DNA from: JAZDGX01 sp964482205
GTDB lineage: Bacteria > Eisenbacteria > RBG-16-71-46 > CAIMUX01 > WJJG01
Reading direction: 5' to 3'
Length of the DNA: 64,000 nucleotides
Assembly (NCBI GenBank): GCA_964482205.1
Contig: CAYZWI010000005.1
Location: forward strand, 124,001 to 188,000
Shown: piece by piece, positions 32,332-40,900 of the stretch
Position numbering within the stretch: position 1 is the stretch's first letter
How the letters are laid out: every line of letters starts with the position of its first letter
The notes under the pieces: generated by a model
Seen by the model: only the letters and a program-made list of their open reading frames with translations
Databases searched by the model: none
What the model was told of the DNA's origin: nothing
Translations under genes and position numbers: made by a program

Positions 32332-34340
32332 AGCACGACAGGATCGCGGTGCTCGATTTCGGCGGGCAATATGCGCACTTGATCGCCACAAAAGTGCGGC
32401 GCATGCGCGTGCGCACCGACATCGTCGATCCGATGTCGCCGCTCGATGTCTTTCGCCAGTATCGAGGACTGATCCTCTCGGGCAGTCCCGCATTGAGCGC
32501 GTACGGCGAAGGCGCCGACTACAATCACGACATCTTCAACCTCGACATTCCCATTCTCGGCCTCTGCTACGGCCACCAGGAAATCGCCAAGCGCTATGGC
32601 GGACGCATCGAGCACACCCGGCGCGAATACGGCCCCGCGCGATTGCGGATCGTGGCCGAGAGCCCGATCTTCGCCGGCATCGCGGGCGCGCCGGTGGTGT
32701 GGATGAGCCACGGCGATTCCGTCACCGAGCTCCCTCCCGGCTATCGCGAGATCGCCTGCTCGGCGTATCTCCCCGGGGCAACGGTGGGCGAAGCGGTCGA
32801 GGAAGGCGCCGTGGCGGAAGCGGGGCTCGAGCGCGAGACGGATGTGGAATCAGGCGCCACGGTCGTGCGGGCGGGCGCGGGTACGCGCGGCGGGCCGGGC
32901 TCGACGCGCCCCGCCGGCAGTGAACCGGCGCACCATGAGCAAGCGCACTCCCATCGCAATGCCGCGATCGCATCGGAAGAGCTCAAGCGCTACGGATTTC
33001 AGTTCCACCCTGAAGTCGACGACAGCGAGCACGGCGAAGAGATGCTCGCGAATTTCGTGACGGGTATTTGCGGGTGCCGTCCCACCTGGACGATCCCGAA
33101 CTATGTGCAGGAGCAGATCGTCGCGATTCGTGAACGGGTGGGCGGGCAGAAGGTCTTTCTCCTCGCGAGCGGCGGCGTCGATTCCACCGTGTGCGCGCGC
33201 CTGCTGGTGGCGGCGCTGGGCGATGAGCGCGTCCACTTGCTGCACATCGACAACGGGCTCATGCGCAAGGACGAGAGCCGGGCGATCATGGATCGCTTCC
33301 GCGCTTGGGGTCTGACCGGGAACTTGCATTTCGTCGATGCGAGCGAGCGCTTTCTGTCCGCGCTCGCGGGCCTGGTCGAGCCGGAGGCGAAGCGGCTCGC
33401 GATCGGCAACACCTTCATCGATGTCTGCACCGAGGAGATGGAACGCATCGGCGTGTCGGGCGCGCTGCTCGCGCAGGGCACGATCTATCCCGACACCATC
33501 GAGACGGGCGGAACGAAGCGCGCGGATGTGATCAAGACCCATCACAATCGCGTGCCCATCGTGGAGGAGATGATCGCGGCGGGGCGGGTGCTCGAACCCT
33601 TGCAGCAGTTGTACAAGACCGAAGTGCGCGAGCTGGGCGCGGCCCTGGGGCTCGATGCGGACCTGCTCAATCGCCATCCCTTCCCGGGGCCGGGACTGGG
33701 CGTGCGCCTGCTCTGCAGTCGCGGACTCGATGCAGCGGACCGCGCGACGCTCGAACGCATCGAGCAGGCGGCGGCGCGCTTCGCGGCCCCCTGCCGCTTG
33801 CGCGCGCTCGCCATGCCGCTGCGCTCGGTGGGGGTGAAGGCGGATCTGCGCGCTTACGAATGGCCCGTCATGCTCGTCGATGCGCGAGGCGGGAGCGGCG
33901 AGGGCTCGATTTCCTGGGACAGCGTGCTGGAAGCCGCGGGGCTCATCTACCGGCGCGTGGACGGCGTCAATCGTTGCTGCTACGCGCTGTCGCCCATGGA
34001 GGGGACGCTCGAGCCGGTCGTGGCTCATGTGACGCGCGAGCGTCTGGATCTTTTGCGCGAAGCGGATCGCATCGTCATGGAAGGGCTCGCGCGGCATGGG
34101 CTGATGAATGTCGTCTGGCAATGCCCGACGGTCGCGGCCCCCATCCGCGTGGGCGGCAAAGGGAGCGAGCTCATCATCACGCGCCCGGTGCTTTCCGCGC
34201 GCGCCATGACCGCGCGTCCCGCGATTCCTCCCGACGCGCTGATCCGCGAGTGGCGAGAGGCGATTCTCGCATTGCCGGGAGTGAGCGGCCTCTGCCTGGA
34301 TGTCACCACCAAGCCGCCGGGCACGATCGAGTGGGAATGA
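32328..34340 (+). CDS. guaA: GMP synthetase, two-repeat (eukaryote-type) form
   Basis: A 670-residue GMP synthetase that aminates XMP to GMP, much longer than the usual bacterial form of about 515-525. The glutaminase domain has Cys in GLCYGHQEIAKRYGG and the His/Glu pair in FQFHPEVDDSEHG. Between them a 60-residue low-complexity insert (about 150-210) is unusual. The ATP-pyrophosphatase P-loop is LLASGGVDSTVCARLL (near 278). The C-terminal dimerisation region carries the extra repeat seen in human-type GMPS, with RHPFPGPGLGVRLL, KSVGVKAD-like block (RSVGVKADLRAYEWP), and terminal DVTTKPPGTIEWE. GTG start overlaps the rhomboid stop. Confidence 0.93.
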   Translation: MKHDRIAVLDFGGQYAHLIATKVRRMRVRTDIVDPMSPLDVFRQYRGLILSGSPALSAYGEGADYNHDIFNLDIPILGLCYGHQEIAKRYGGRIEHTRREYGPARLRIVAESPIFAGIAGAPVVWMSHGDSVTELPPGYREIACSAYLPGATVGEAVEEGAVAEAGLERETDVESGATVVRAGAGTRGGPGSTRPAGSEPAHHEQAHSHRNAAIASEELKRYGFQFHPEVDDSEHGEEMLANFVTGICGCRPTWTIPNYVQEQIVAIRERVGGQKVFLLASGGVDSTVCARLLVAALGDERVHLLHIDNGLMRKDESRAIMDRFRAWGLTGNLHFVDASERFLSALAGLVEPEAKRLAIGNTFIDVCTEEMERIGVSGALLAQGTIYPDTIETGGTKRADVIKTHHNRVPIVEEMIAAGRVLEPLQQLYKTEVRELGAALGLDADLLNRHPFPGPGLGVRLLCSRGLDAADRATLERIEQAAARFAAPCRLRALAMPLRSVGVKADLRAYEWPVMLVDARGGSGEGSISWDSVLEAAGLIYRRVDGVNRCCYALSPMEGTLEPVVAHVTRERLDLLREADRIVMEGLARHGLMNVVWQCPTVAAPIRVGGKGSELIITRPVLSARAMTARPAIPPDALIREWREAILALPGVSGLCLDVTTKPPGTIEWE

Positions 34341-34651
34341 AGCGGCCGCCCCGGGCGGCAGGACCCGAGCGGGATGCGCTCGCCGGCTCCAGGAGTGAAG
34401 ATCCTCGTTCGAGTTTCCGAAATTAGTATGAGATACTGAATGCACGGCTCTGGTTGTGGGGGACTCGAGCGCAGGAATCTTGGCACCCACCCGCGAGCGC
34501 GAGCTGATGACGGTTCGTTCCATCTCTGAGAGAAGATCCGGTCGTCCGGCGGGGAATCGCCCTATGGAAAGGCCCCTCCTTGGTGCTAGGCTGTGGGCGC
34601 GGACGGTTGGATGAGCGGGCGCGCTGCCCGTTATCAGAGAGGAGTGCGAGC
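34341..34651. other. 311-bp gap before the DUF948 gene
   Basis: A small GC hairpin (GCCGCC 34345-34350, GGCGGC 34354-34359) follows the guaA stop without a T-run. The rest should hold the promoter of the next two genes; AT-rich candidates lie near 34420-34440, but I cannot assign boxes. Confidence 0.4.
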
Positions 34652-35041
34652 ATGCCCGTGTTGAGCCAGATCGTTCTCGGCGTGATTGCGATCGTTTTGA
34701 TCCTCATTGGGATCCAGGTGATCCGGATCGGCAATCGCATGCATACGACCTTCGAGCGGCTGAACCAGACCTTGGAAGAAGTGAATGTCGCGATGCCTCG
34801 CTTGAACCAGCTCATCGACACGATGAACACCGAGCTGCAGACCTTGAACGCGATCACGACCAAGGCGGATCGCATGATCGGGCGAGTGGATGATCTGTCG
34901 GCCAATGTGGGCGATGTCGCCAACAACTTGATCGGCAGAGTGGGTGACATGACCGGGAGCTTGCGCGTCGTGGGCGCGCTGCTCACCGGGGCGAGAGTGG
35001 GATTGAAAGCTCTCTTCCAACGGCGGCAAGCGGAATACTGA
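34652..35041 (+). CDS. DUF948-like small membrane protein
   Basis: A 129-residue protein with one N-terminal membrane segment (IVLGVIAIVLILIGIQVIRI) and a long amphipathic helix (HTTFERLNQTLEEVNVAMPR onward), the layout of DUF948 proteins linked with general stress responses in Gram-positives. Function unknown. ATG at 34652 after GAGAGGAG. It is followed 69 bp later by a YtxH-type gene, the same pairing seen in other bacteria, so the two likely act together at the membrane. Confidence 0.75.
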   Translation: MPVLSQIVLGVIAIVLILIGIQVIRIGNRMHTTFERLNQTLEEVNVAMPRLNQLIDTMNTELQTLNAITTKADRMIGRVDDLSANVGDVANNLIGRVGDMTGSLRVVGALLTGARVGLKALFQRRQAEY

Positions 35042-35110
35042 ATCCCGCCGTCCGAGAGCTCGACGATGGGGCGCATCGAGCGCCCGCATACGGGAAAGGG
35101 GGAATCGCAG

Positions 35111-35410
35111 GTGGCTCGCAGCAGAGATACGGTTCTGGCGTTCGTGGTGGGAATGGCGGCTGGTGGAATTCTGGCGCTCTTGCTGGCGCCGGCGAGCGGG
35201 CGAGAGACGCGGCGGAAGATCCGCGAGACGACGACGGATGCCTATCGTCGCAGTCGCGAATCGCTCGAAAGAGTCGGCGAGCAGGTGGGCCTGCGCGCGC
35301 ACCATGTCACCGAAGGCGCTCGCCATCAGATGGACGCCGTGAAGGAAGCCGTCGCGGAAGGCAAGGATGCCTATCGCCGGGAAATGGGCAAGCAGCCTCC
35401 GCAGAGCTGA
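35111..35410 (+). CDS. YtxH domain protein
   Basis: About 99 residues. A glycine-rich membrane segment (VLAFVVGMAAGGILALLLAP) followed by ASGRETRRKIRETTTDAYR is the YtxH signature; the remainder is a charged helix. I take the GTG at 35111, just before the membrane segment and after AAGGGGGAA; an ATG at 35066 would add 15 residues. The function is unknown; the family is often stress-induced. It pairs with the preceding DUF948-like gene. Confidence 0.8.
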   Translation: MARSRDTVLAFVVGMAAGGILALLLAPASGRETRRKIRETTTDAYRRSRESLERVGEQVGLRAHHVTEGARHQMDAVKEAVAEGKDAYRREMGKQPPQS

Positions 35411-35464
35411 GAGCGGCTGTCCATCCCGTTCCGATCAGCGTTCGGCGCCAAAGCGACCGGATCA

Positions 35465-35502
35465 AAGCGACCGGCGGCTCTTCGGAGACGCGCCGGTCGC
35501 TT
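35465..35502. terminator. UUCG-capped hairpin between convergent genes
   Basis: AAGCGACCGGCG (35465-35476) and CGCCGGTCGCTT (35491-35502) form a perfect 12-bp stem; inside, CTC-TTCG-GAG gives a UUCG tetraloop. It lies between the YtxH gene and the convergent M24 peptidase gene. T-runs are lacking. A partial copy, AAGCGACCGG, lies just upstream near 35450. Confidence 0.5.
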
Positions 35503-35567
35503 CCGTACATACGCCAGCGCCGGCCAGGCTCACCACGATGGTCGCGCGCGCGGTTATCGCTTGGCCA

Positions 35568-36758
35568 TCACGAGAGCAGGATCATTTCCCGCTGCGGCTT
35601 GCTCAGGAACTCGCACCCGGTCTCCGTGACGAGCACATCTTCCTCGATCCCGATCATCCCATGCCCGGGCACGAAGAGGCTCGGCTCCACCGTGTACACC
35701 TGCCCCGCTTCGAGCGCGCGATGGGGCGATTGCCCGTAGCGCTCCCACGCAGGCCCGAGCACGCCACCGCCATCATGCGCCGCGCGCCCGAGCTGATGCC
35801 CCGTCGCGTGCTTGAACTCCTCGTAGCCCGCGCGCGTCACCGTCTCGCGCGCCGCCGTATCGACGGCGTGCCCGGTGCATCCGGGCCGCATGATCGCGAC
35901 CGCGGCATCGATCGCGCGCACGATGGTCTCGAATCCGTGCCGTACCGGCTCGGGCAGCGCGCGTTCGCCTTTCGCGAGCACATACGCGACCCGCTGGATG
36001 TCGGAGCAATACTCGTTCTGGCGCACACCGAAGTCGATGTGCGCGATGTGCCCCGGCTGAAGCGCGATGCCGGTGGGAGAGACATGCCCGCTCGCTGAAT
36101 CGGGACCGAAGTTCACGATCGGGCAGCCATCATAGTCCCACGCGGCTTCGAGGCCGCGCTCGGCCAGTTGCGCGTGCATGAAGTCGCCCGCCTCGCGCTC
36201 GGTCATTCCCGGACGCAGCCTGGCGAAGGTGCGCGCGAAGATCTCCTCGGTCGTCTCCACCGCCGCCCGGATGCGCGCGACTTCCGTGGGCGTCTTTCGT
36301 CCGCGCAGCGCGCCGATGAAGGGAGCGGCGCTCACCAGGAGCGAGCCGTAGGGCGTTCCCTCCAAGTGCCCGAGCAGCCGTTGATGCATGCCGTGCGTCA
36401 GGCCGTCGGCGCCGGGATCGTCGAGCGAGAAATTGATCGCGATGCGTTCGGGCCGCAATCGTTCCAGCGCCAGACGAAGCGGCGGGCCGATGGATTCGTC
36501 GTAGGAGACGACTTGCGAATAGGCGCCGGTGCGCGTGGCCGTTTCCACTTCGAAGCGGCCGACGATCGCGATGCGTTCGCCGGTGCGCGCGAAGAGCAGC
36601 GCGCTCTGCCAAGTGAGATTGGCGGGCCCGTAGATGAGAGCGAGCACCGGATCGCGCACCGCGCTCGTCTCGCGCACGAAGGTGAGCCAGAGGTCGATCT
36701 CCTGTTCACTCAGGATCGTGATGGCTTGAGCGGCCTTTTCCTGCACGAGAGAGGGCAT
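35568..36758 (-). CDS. M24-family metallopeptidase (Xaa-Pro aminopeptidase/prolidase type)
   Basis: A 396-residue pita-bread fold protein. An N-terminal creatinase-like domain (about 1-150) precedes the catalytic domain with all five metal ligands: Asp in HIDFGV, Asp in YCSDIQRVAYV, His in KHATGHQLGRAAHDG, Glu in YTVEPSLF and Glu in GIEEDVLVTE. The expected activity is release of N-terminal residues before proline or cleavage of X-Pro dipeptides. ATG at 36758 preceded by GGAGG. No signal peptide, so cytoplasmic. Confidence 0.9.
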   Translation of the reverse strand: MPSLVQEKAAQAITILSEQEIDLWLTFVRETSAVRDPVLALIYGPANLTWQSALLFARTGERIAIVGRFEVETATRTGAYSQVVSYDESIGPPLRLALERLRPERIAINFSLDDPGADGLTHGMHQRLLGHLEGTPYGSLLVSAAPFIGALRGRKTPTEVARIRAAVETTEEIFARTFARLRPGMTEREAGDFMHAQLAERGLEAAWDYDGCPIVNFGPDSASGHVSPTGIALQPGHIAHIDFGVRQNEYCSDIQRVAYVLAKGERALPEPVRHGFETIVRAIDAAVAIMRPGCTGHAVDTAARETVTRAGYEEFKHATGHQLGRAAHDGGGVLGPAWERYGQSPHRALEAGQVYTVEPSLFVPGHGMIGIEEDVLVTETGCEFLSKPQREMILLS

Positions 36759-37040
36759 GGAGCGCCTCCGATGATGCGACGAGCGTGCGGTCGCGGGCAG
36801 CGTGCCCACAACCGCAGGACTTCGCACTTGCGCGGAACCTAGCATCGAAGGCGCGATTCTACGATGGCGAACGAGAGAAGGCTACATCTTGACCCGCGCC
36901 AACCCCGCGGGGACAATCGCATCAGGAAAGCGAGTGCGCGAGGCCAGGCGCTTCAAGCGAGGATGGATGCGATGAGCAATCGATCGATTGTCACATTCAA
37001 GAGAGAAGGTCTGCCAAGAGCCGGCCAAGGCCTCGCCCCC

Positions 37041-37922
37041 ATGATGAGGACGCGATGCGCTCGAATGCGCGCGCCGCGCCTCCCGCCGGCCGGGCGCTGG
37101 TTGCCCGCGCTCCTCTTCACGCTTGCGCTCGCCTTCCCGGTTCATGCCGCCGGCGGCCCGCGCCTCGACCGCGCGCCCACCTTGCGCATGAGCTACGGAT
37201 TCGTCGATCCCTCGCTGAAGGAAGTGCAGCCTCCCTTCGCCGACCTGGGCACGGTCGAGATCGGAATCGGCTCGATGACGCTCGAGGTCGCGCGGGACAA
37301 TCTCGTCGAGTGCGAAGTGGGCGAGGTGCAGGTGGGCAGGGTCTCCGCGCCGCTGCGCGAGGGCGCCGCTTTCGGCGAGACGGAACTCGAAGGATGGCGC
37401 GCGAATCTCAACTGGGCCACCGGCTACGGTTATCCGATCGGCAAGGTGCGTTTCGTGCTCACGCAGACCATGGGCCTCGGATTCACCCGCGTCGACATCG
37501 ACACGAGCGGCTTCGGCGATGGCGACGATCCCGCCGTCGCCGCCGACCTTCGCGATCTCGGGTACTTCGACGAGGAAATCCGTTTCGGCACCAACATGGA
37601 AGCGGGCGCGCTCTTGCAGATCGGCTCGTTCGCGGGCATCCAGGCCGGCTATGAGCGCTCGCTCACTTTCCGGAGCTTTCAAGGCTTCGAATGGCTGGGC
37701 AGCGCGCTTCTCGAACAGGCCGGGCGTGCGCTGCTGACAGCCTTCATCGACCGCGTGCGCGAGCGCCGGCCCGCGGCCGTTCCCATCTTGAACTTCGTGC
37801 TGCAGAACGGCTGGTCGTACGCGGCCTACGAGCTTCGTCGCAAAGACATGTACTTTCCCTTCGATTCCGCGCCGCCGCTCTTGCTCGACAACTTCAAGGT
37901 CGGAGTGCGCTTCACCTTCTGA
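37041..37922 (+). CDS. secreted or outer-membrane protein of unknown family
   Basis: About 293 residues. An arginine-rich start then ALLFTLALAFPVHAAGG make a signal peptide; the rest is rich in alternating strands (TVEIGIGSMTLEVA, EIRFGTNMEAGALLQIGSFA) and ends NFKVGVRFTF, with a terminal Phe like outer-membrane barrels. I do not recognise a family. The start is uncertain: ATG 37041/37044 gives a plausible signal peptide but has a weak ribosome binding site; ATG 36972 and 36864 are in frame. It converges with the C25-like gene. Confidence 0.6.
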   Translation: MMRTRCARMRAPRLPPAGRWLPALLFTLALAFPVHAAGGPRLDRAPTLRMSYGFVDPSLKEVQPPFADLGTVEIGIGSMTLEVARDNLVECEVGEVQVGRVSAPLREGAAFGETELEGWRANLNWATGYGYPIGKVRFVLTQTMGLGFTRVDIDTSGFGDGDDPAVAADLRDLGYFDEEIRFGTNMEAGALLQIGSFAGIQAGYERSLTFRSFQGFEWLGSALLEQAGRALLTAFIDRVRERRPAAVPILNFVLQNGWSYAAYELRRKDMYFPFDSAPPLLLDNFKVGVRFTF

Positions 37923-37990
37923 GCGCGACGCCGTCCGACCCGCAGATCACGCGGCCTGCCTGGAGGGCAAGTCGTGCCTATTGCCTGTTC

Positions 37991-40900
37991 TCACCTCATC
38001 AACAGCAACTCCCGCGTCTCGTGGCTGCCGTTGGCGCGGAGCACGCAGAAGTAGCGTCCGCTCGCCAGGGGATGCGCGCGGCCGTCGCGGCCATCCCAAG
38101 TGACTGCATGCGTGCCCGCGGGAAGTTCCGCATCGAGCAGCGAACGGATGAGGCGGCCGCTGAGATCGATGATCTGCACCTGCGCGCGTCCCGCTTCCGG
38201 AAGATCGAAGCGGATCGAGGTCGCAACGCTCGAGTTGCTGCCCGCGCGGAAGGGATTGGGCGCGCTCGGATGAAGAGCCAGACGCACGGGCTTCCGCTGC
38301 GGCTCTCCGGCCGCCGAAGCGCCCGGGCCGGTGGGAAGGAGCATCAGATCATCCAGGTGCCAGCCTTCGCGGACCACGGCGCCGTCGGTCCCGAACACGA
38401 AGCGCAAGCGCACGAGCCCCGTCACTTCACTCAAGTCGAACTGCACTTGCGTCCAATCGAGCGTGCCTGAGAAGACAGGCGTTTCCGCGGGCAAGGGCCC
38501 CGGCGTGCTGCCCGTCCGGATGCGGTACGGATATCCGCCGACCGGCGTGATCTGCGTCCACGGACCATCGTCTACCGACATCTCGACCAGGCCGCCGTCA
38601 TAGCAGTACCCGGTGTACGAGCCGCTGACCTCGGCATCGATCCAATGCCAGAAGGTGAGCAAGGCTCCGTCCGCCAGCCAGATTGCCTGCGACTCGAGAG
38701 CTCCGCCGGAAAGATTGGCGTAGTCGCCGTCCGCCGTATCTCCGAACTTCCATGATTCCGATCCGTCCGGCGTGTGGTTGCGCGTCGTCGAAAGGTGCCA
38801 CTGATCCGCGTACGATTCTCCGAGCGCGTAATGCTGCCAGCCGCCCGCGCCCGATTCCATGTCGTCCAGGAACATCGGCTGCAAGACCCAGAACAGGTAG
38901 GCGCCGGTGGGCGCGCCGGCCGGGTCGGTGGCCGCGTTGCCGCCGGCATCTTCGCCCACGAGATAGTACCGAACCCGCGTGCCGTACGGCTGGCCGGGAA
39001 TGTCGCCCGCGTAGAGATCATCGCCCAAAGCGGTCATGGGAACATCCACCCATTCCGCACCAACTTCGTAGCGCAGGATGAGCTCGGCGAGCGGGGAATG
39101 CTCCGTCACCCTCGCCGTGACCCGGTAGGGTCCGATCGTGTCGCCGGTGTTGGGGAGCGCGGTCGTCTCGCTGAAGAGCGGCGGCGCGATGTCGATCAAG
39201 GAGAAGTCGAGCGTTGTCGTCTGGCCTTCGACGATCATGACATTCGAGACGGTGTCCGCCGCGAAACTCGGATGGGAAGCAACCGCCGTATACGAGCCCA
39301 CGCCGGTGCTTCCGCCGTAGAGGCCGTCCGCTCCACTGGTGAGCAAGCGCCCGCTTTCCAGGAGTCGCACTTCCGCCATCGCCAGCGGGGTGCCGCCTCC
39401 CGTGGCATTGCGAATCGTCCCCATCAGAACGCCCGAGGGCACGACCGAATAGGTGGCGAATTTGATGGCCCGGCCGCTGGTGATGGTCGGCGAGCCGGCG
39501 GTGTATTGATTGGCGTAGGTGTAGAGGACCCCCGTCGTTTGATCCTCATTCTCGATGCCGACTGTGCAGTAGTTCTCGGACGAATCGGTGTTGTGGAAGG
39601 TGTGGTACTGGAAGACGATCTCTCCGTCGCCGCTTCCGGTCGGGTAGAACGCCGGATCGTAGAGAATGACTTCGAAGTTCTGCTCATCGTCTCTCAGATT
39701 CTGCACCCGGCTCCATTGCACGATGTAGCGATGTTGGGCGCTGTCGTACCAGTGATAGACCTGATTGGTCCCATCCTGATGGAGCTCGTCCCACATGGGC
39801 GCGATCAGGAAAGGCGGCGCTCCCGCCCCGGGGATCGTCCAGTTGTTCCAGTTGGCCAGATAGGACGAGCCCATGCACATCCATCCGTTCGAGCAGATGG
39901 TCGTCTGGGTGAAGAGCCTCCCGTAGAAGAGGAACGAAAACGGCAGCGTGACGGTGCGCGAGTCGTCTTGGGCCGTCCCGAAATCGGTCAAGCCCACCGA
40001 CACTCCCGGACCACCGTAGTTCGGATCGATCTCCACCCAGGCATAGGCGGGAGCGAGCGGATACATGATGTCGGTATTGTCGAAGGCATAGTAGCCGTGG
40101 GTGTCGGGTCCGGTGGGATCACCGGAGGCGGCGGTTCCAATGGGCAGCGACCAGGCGACCGTGTCGCGCGCCCCGCCCGAGAAGGAGAGGACAATCTTCA
40201 TGGGCGCCTGGTGGCCGGGATAGCAATCTGCCTGCGCACTGATCGCAAAGCGGTCGGTCGCGTTGTCGCCGCTCGCTCCGGCGGAAATATCTCCGAAAGC
40301 GCCGATCGAATCGACGACCGTCACCCAAGGGCTTTCCGAAACGAGGATGCCCGTCATCGCCTGCGCGGCCGCCGTGCCCGTGTTCATCAACTTGACGCTC
40401 AACTGGCCTGTTTCGCCGGGGTCGAACTGTCCGCCGACATCGTAGGTATTCACCAGGCGGTACTGCAATTCCGCCGATGCCACGGTCAGCTCGAGCAGCG
40501 AACGCCAGGACGATGCGCCCGACTGCAGATCGAGCCCGAGTTGAATGACATGTCCGGCGGGTGCGCCTTCCTCCACGCGAAGATCGAAATCATCTGCGCT
40601 CCACGCGGTCGCTCCGGCCGCCAGATTGCCGAACGATTCCTCCGCATCGAGGAGCACGACATAGGGATCGTCGCAGTCCACGGTGCCGGTGACATTGGTC
40701 ATGGGAATGCTGCCGAAGTTTTGGATCTGGATGGGAAGCTCGATGGTCTCGGCCGGGTTCACGATCCCGTCGCTGTTGCCCGCGCTCGTTCCGCTCGCAT
40801 CGTCGTCGATGGAGTGCGCGATGTACCCGACGAAGTCCGCATTGATGACGGAGATGTCGGCTAGATAAGCCAGATGATCGTGCTTCGTCACCGTGATCTT

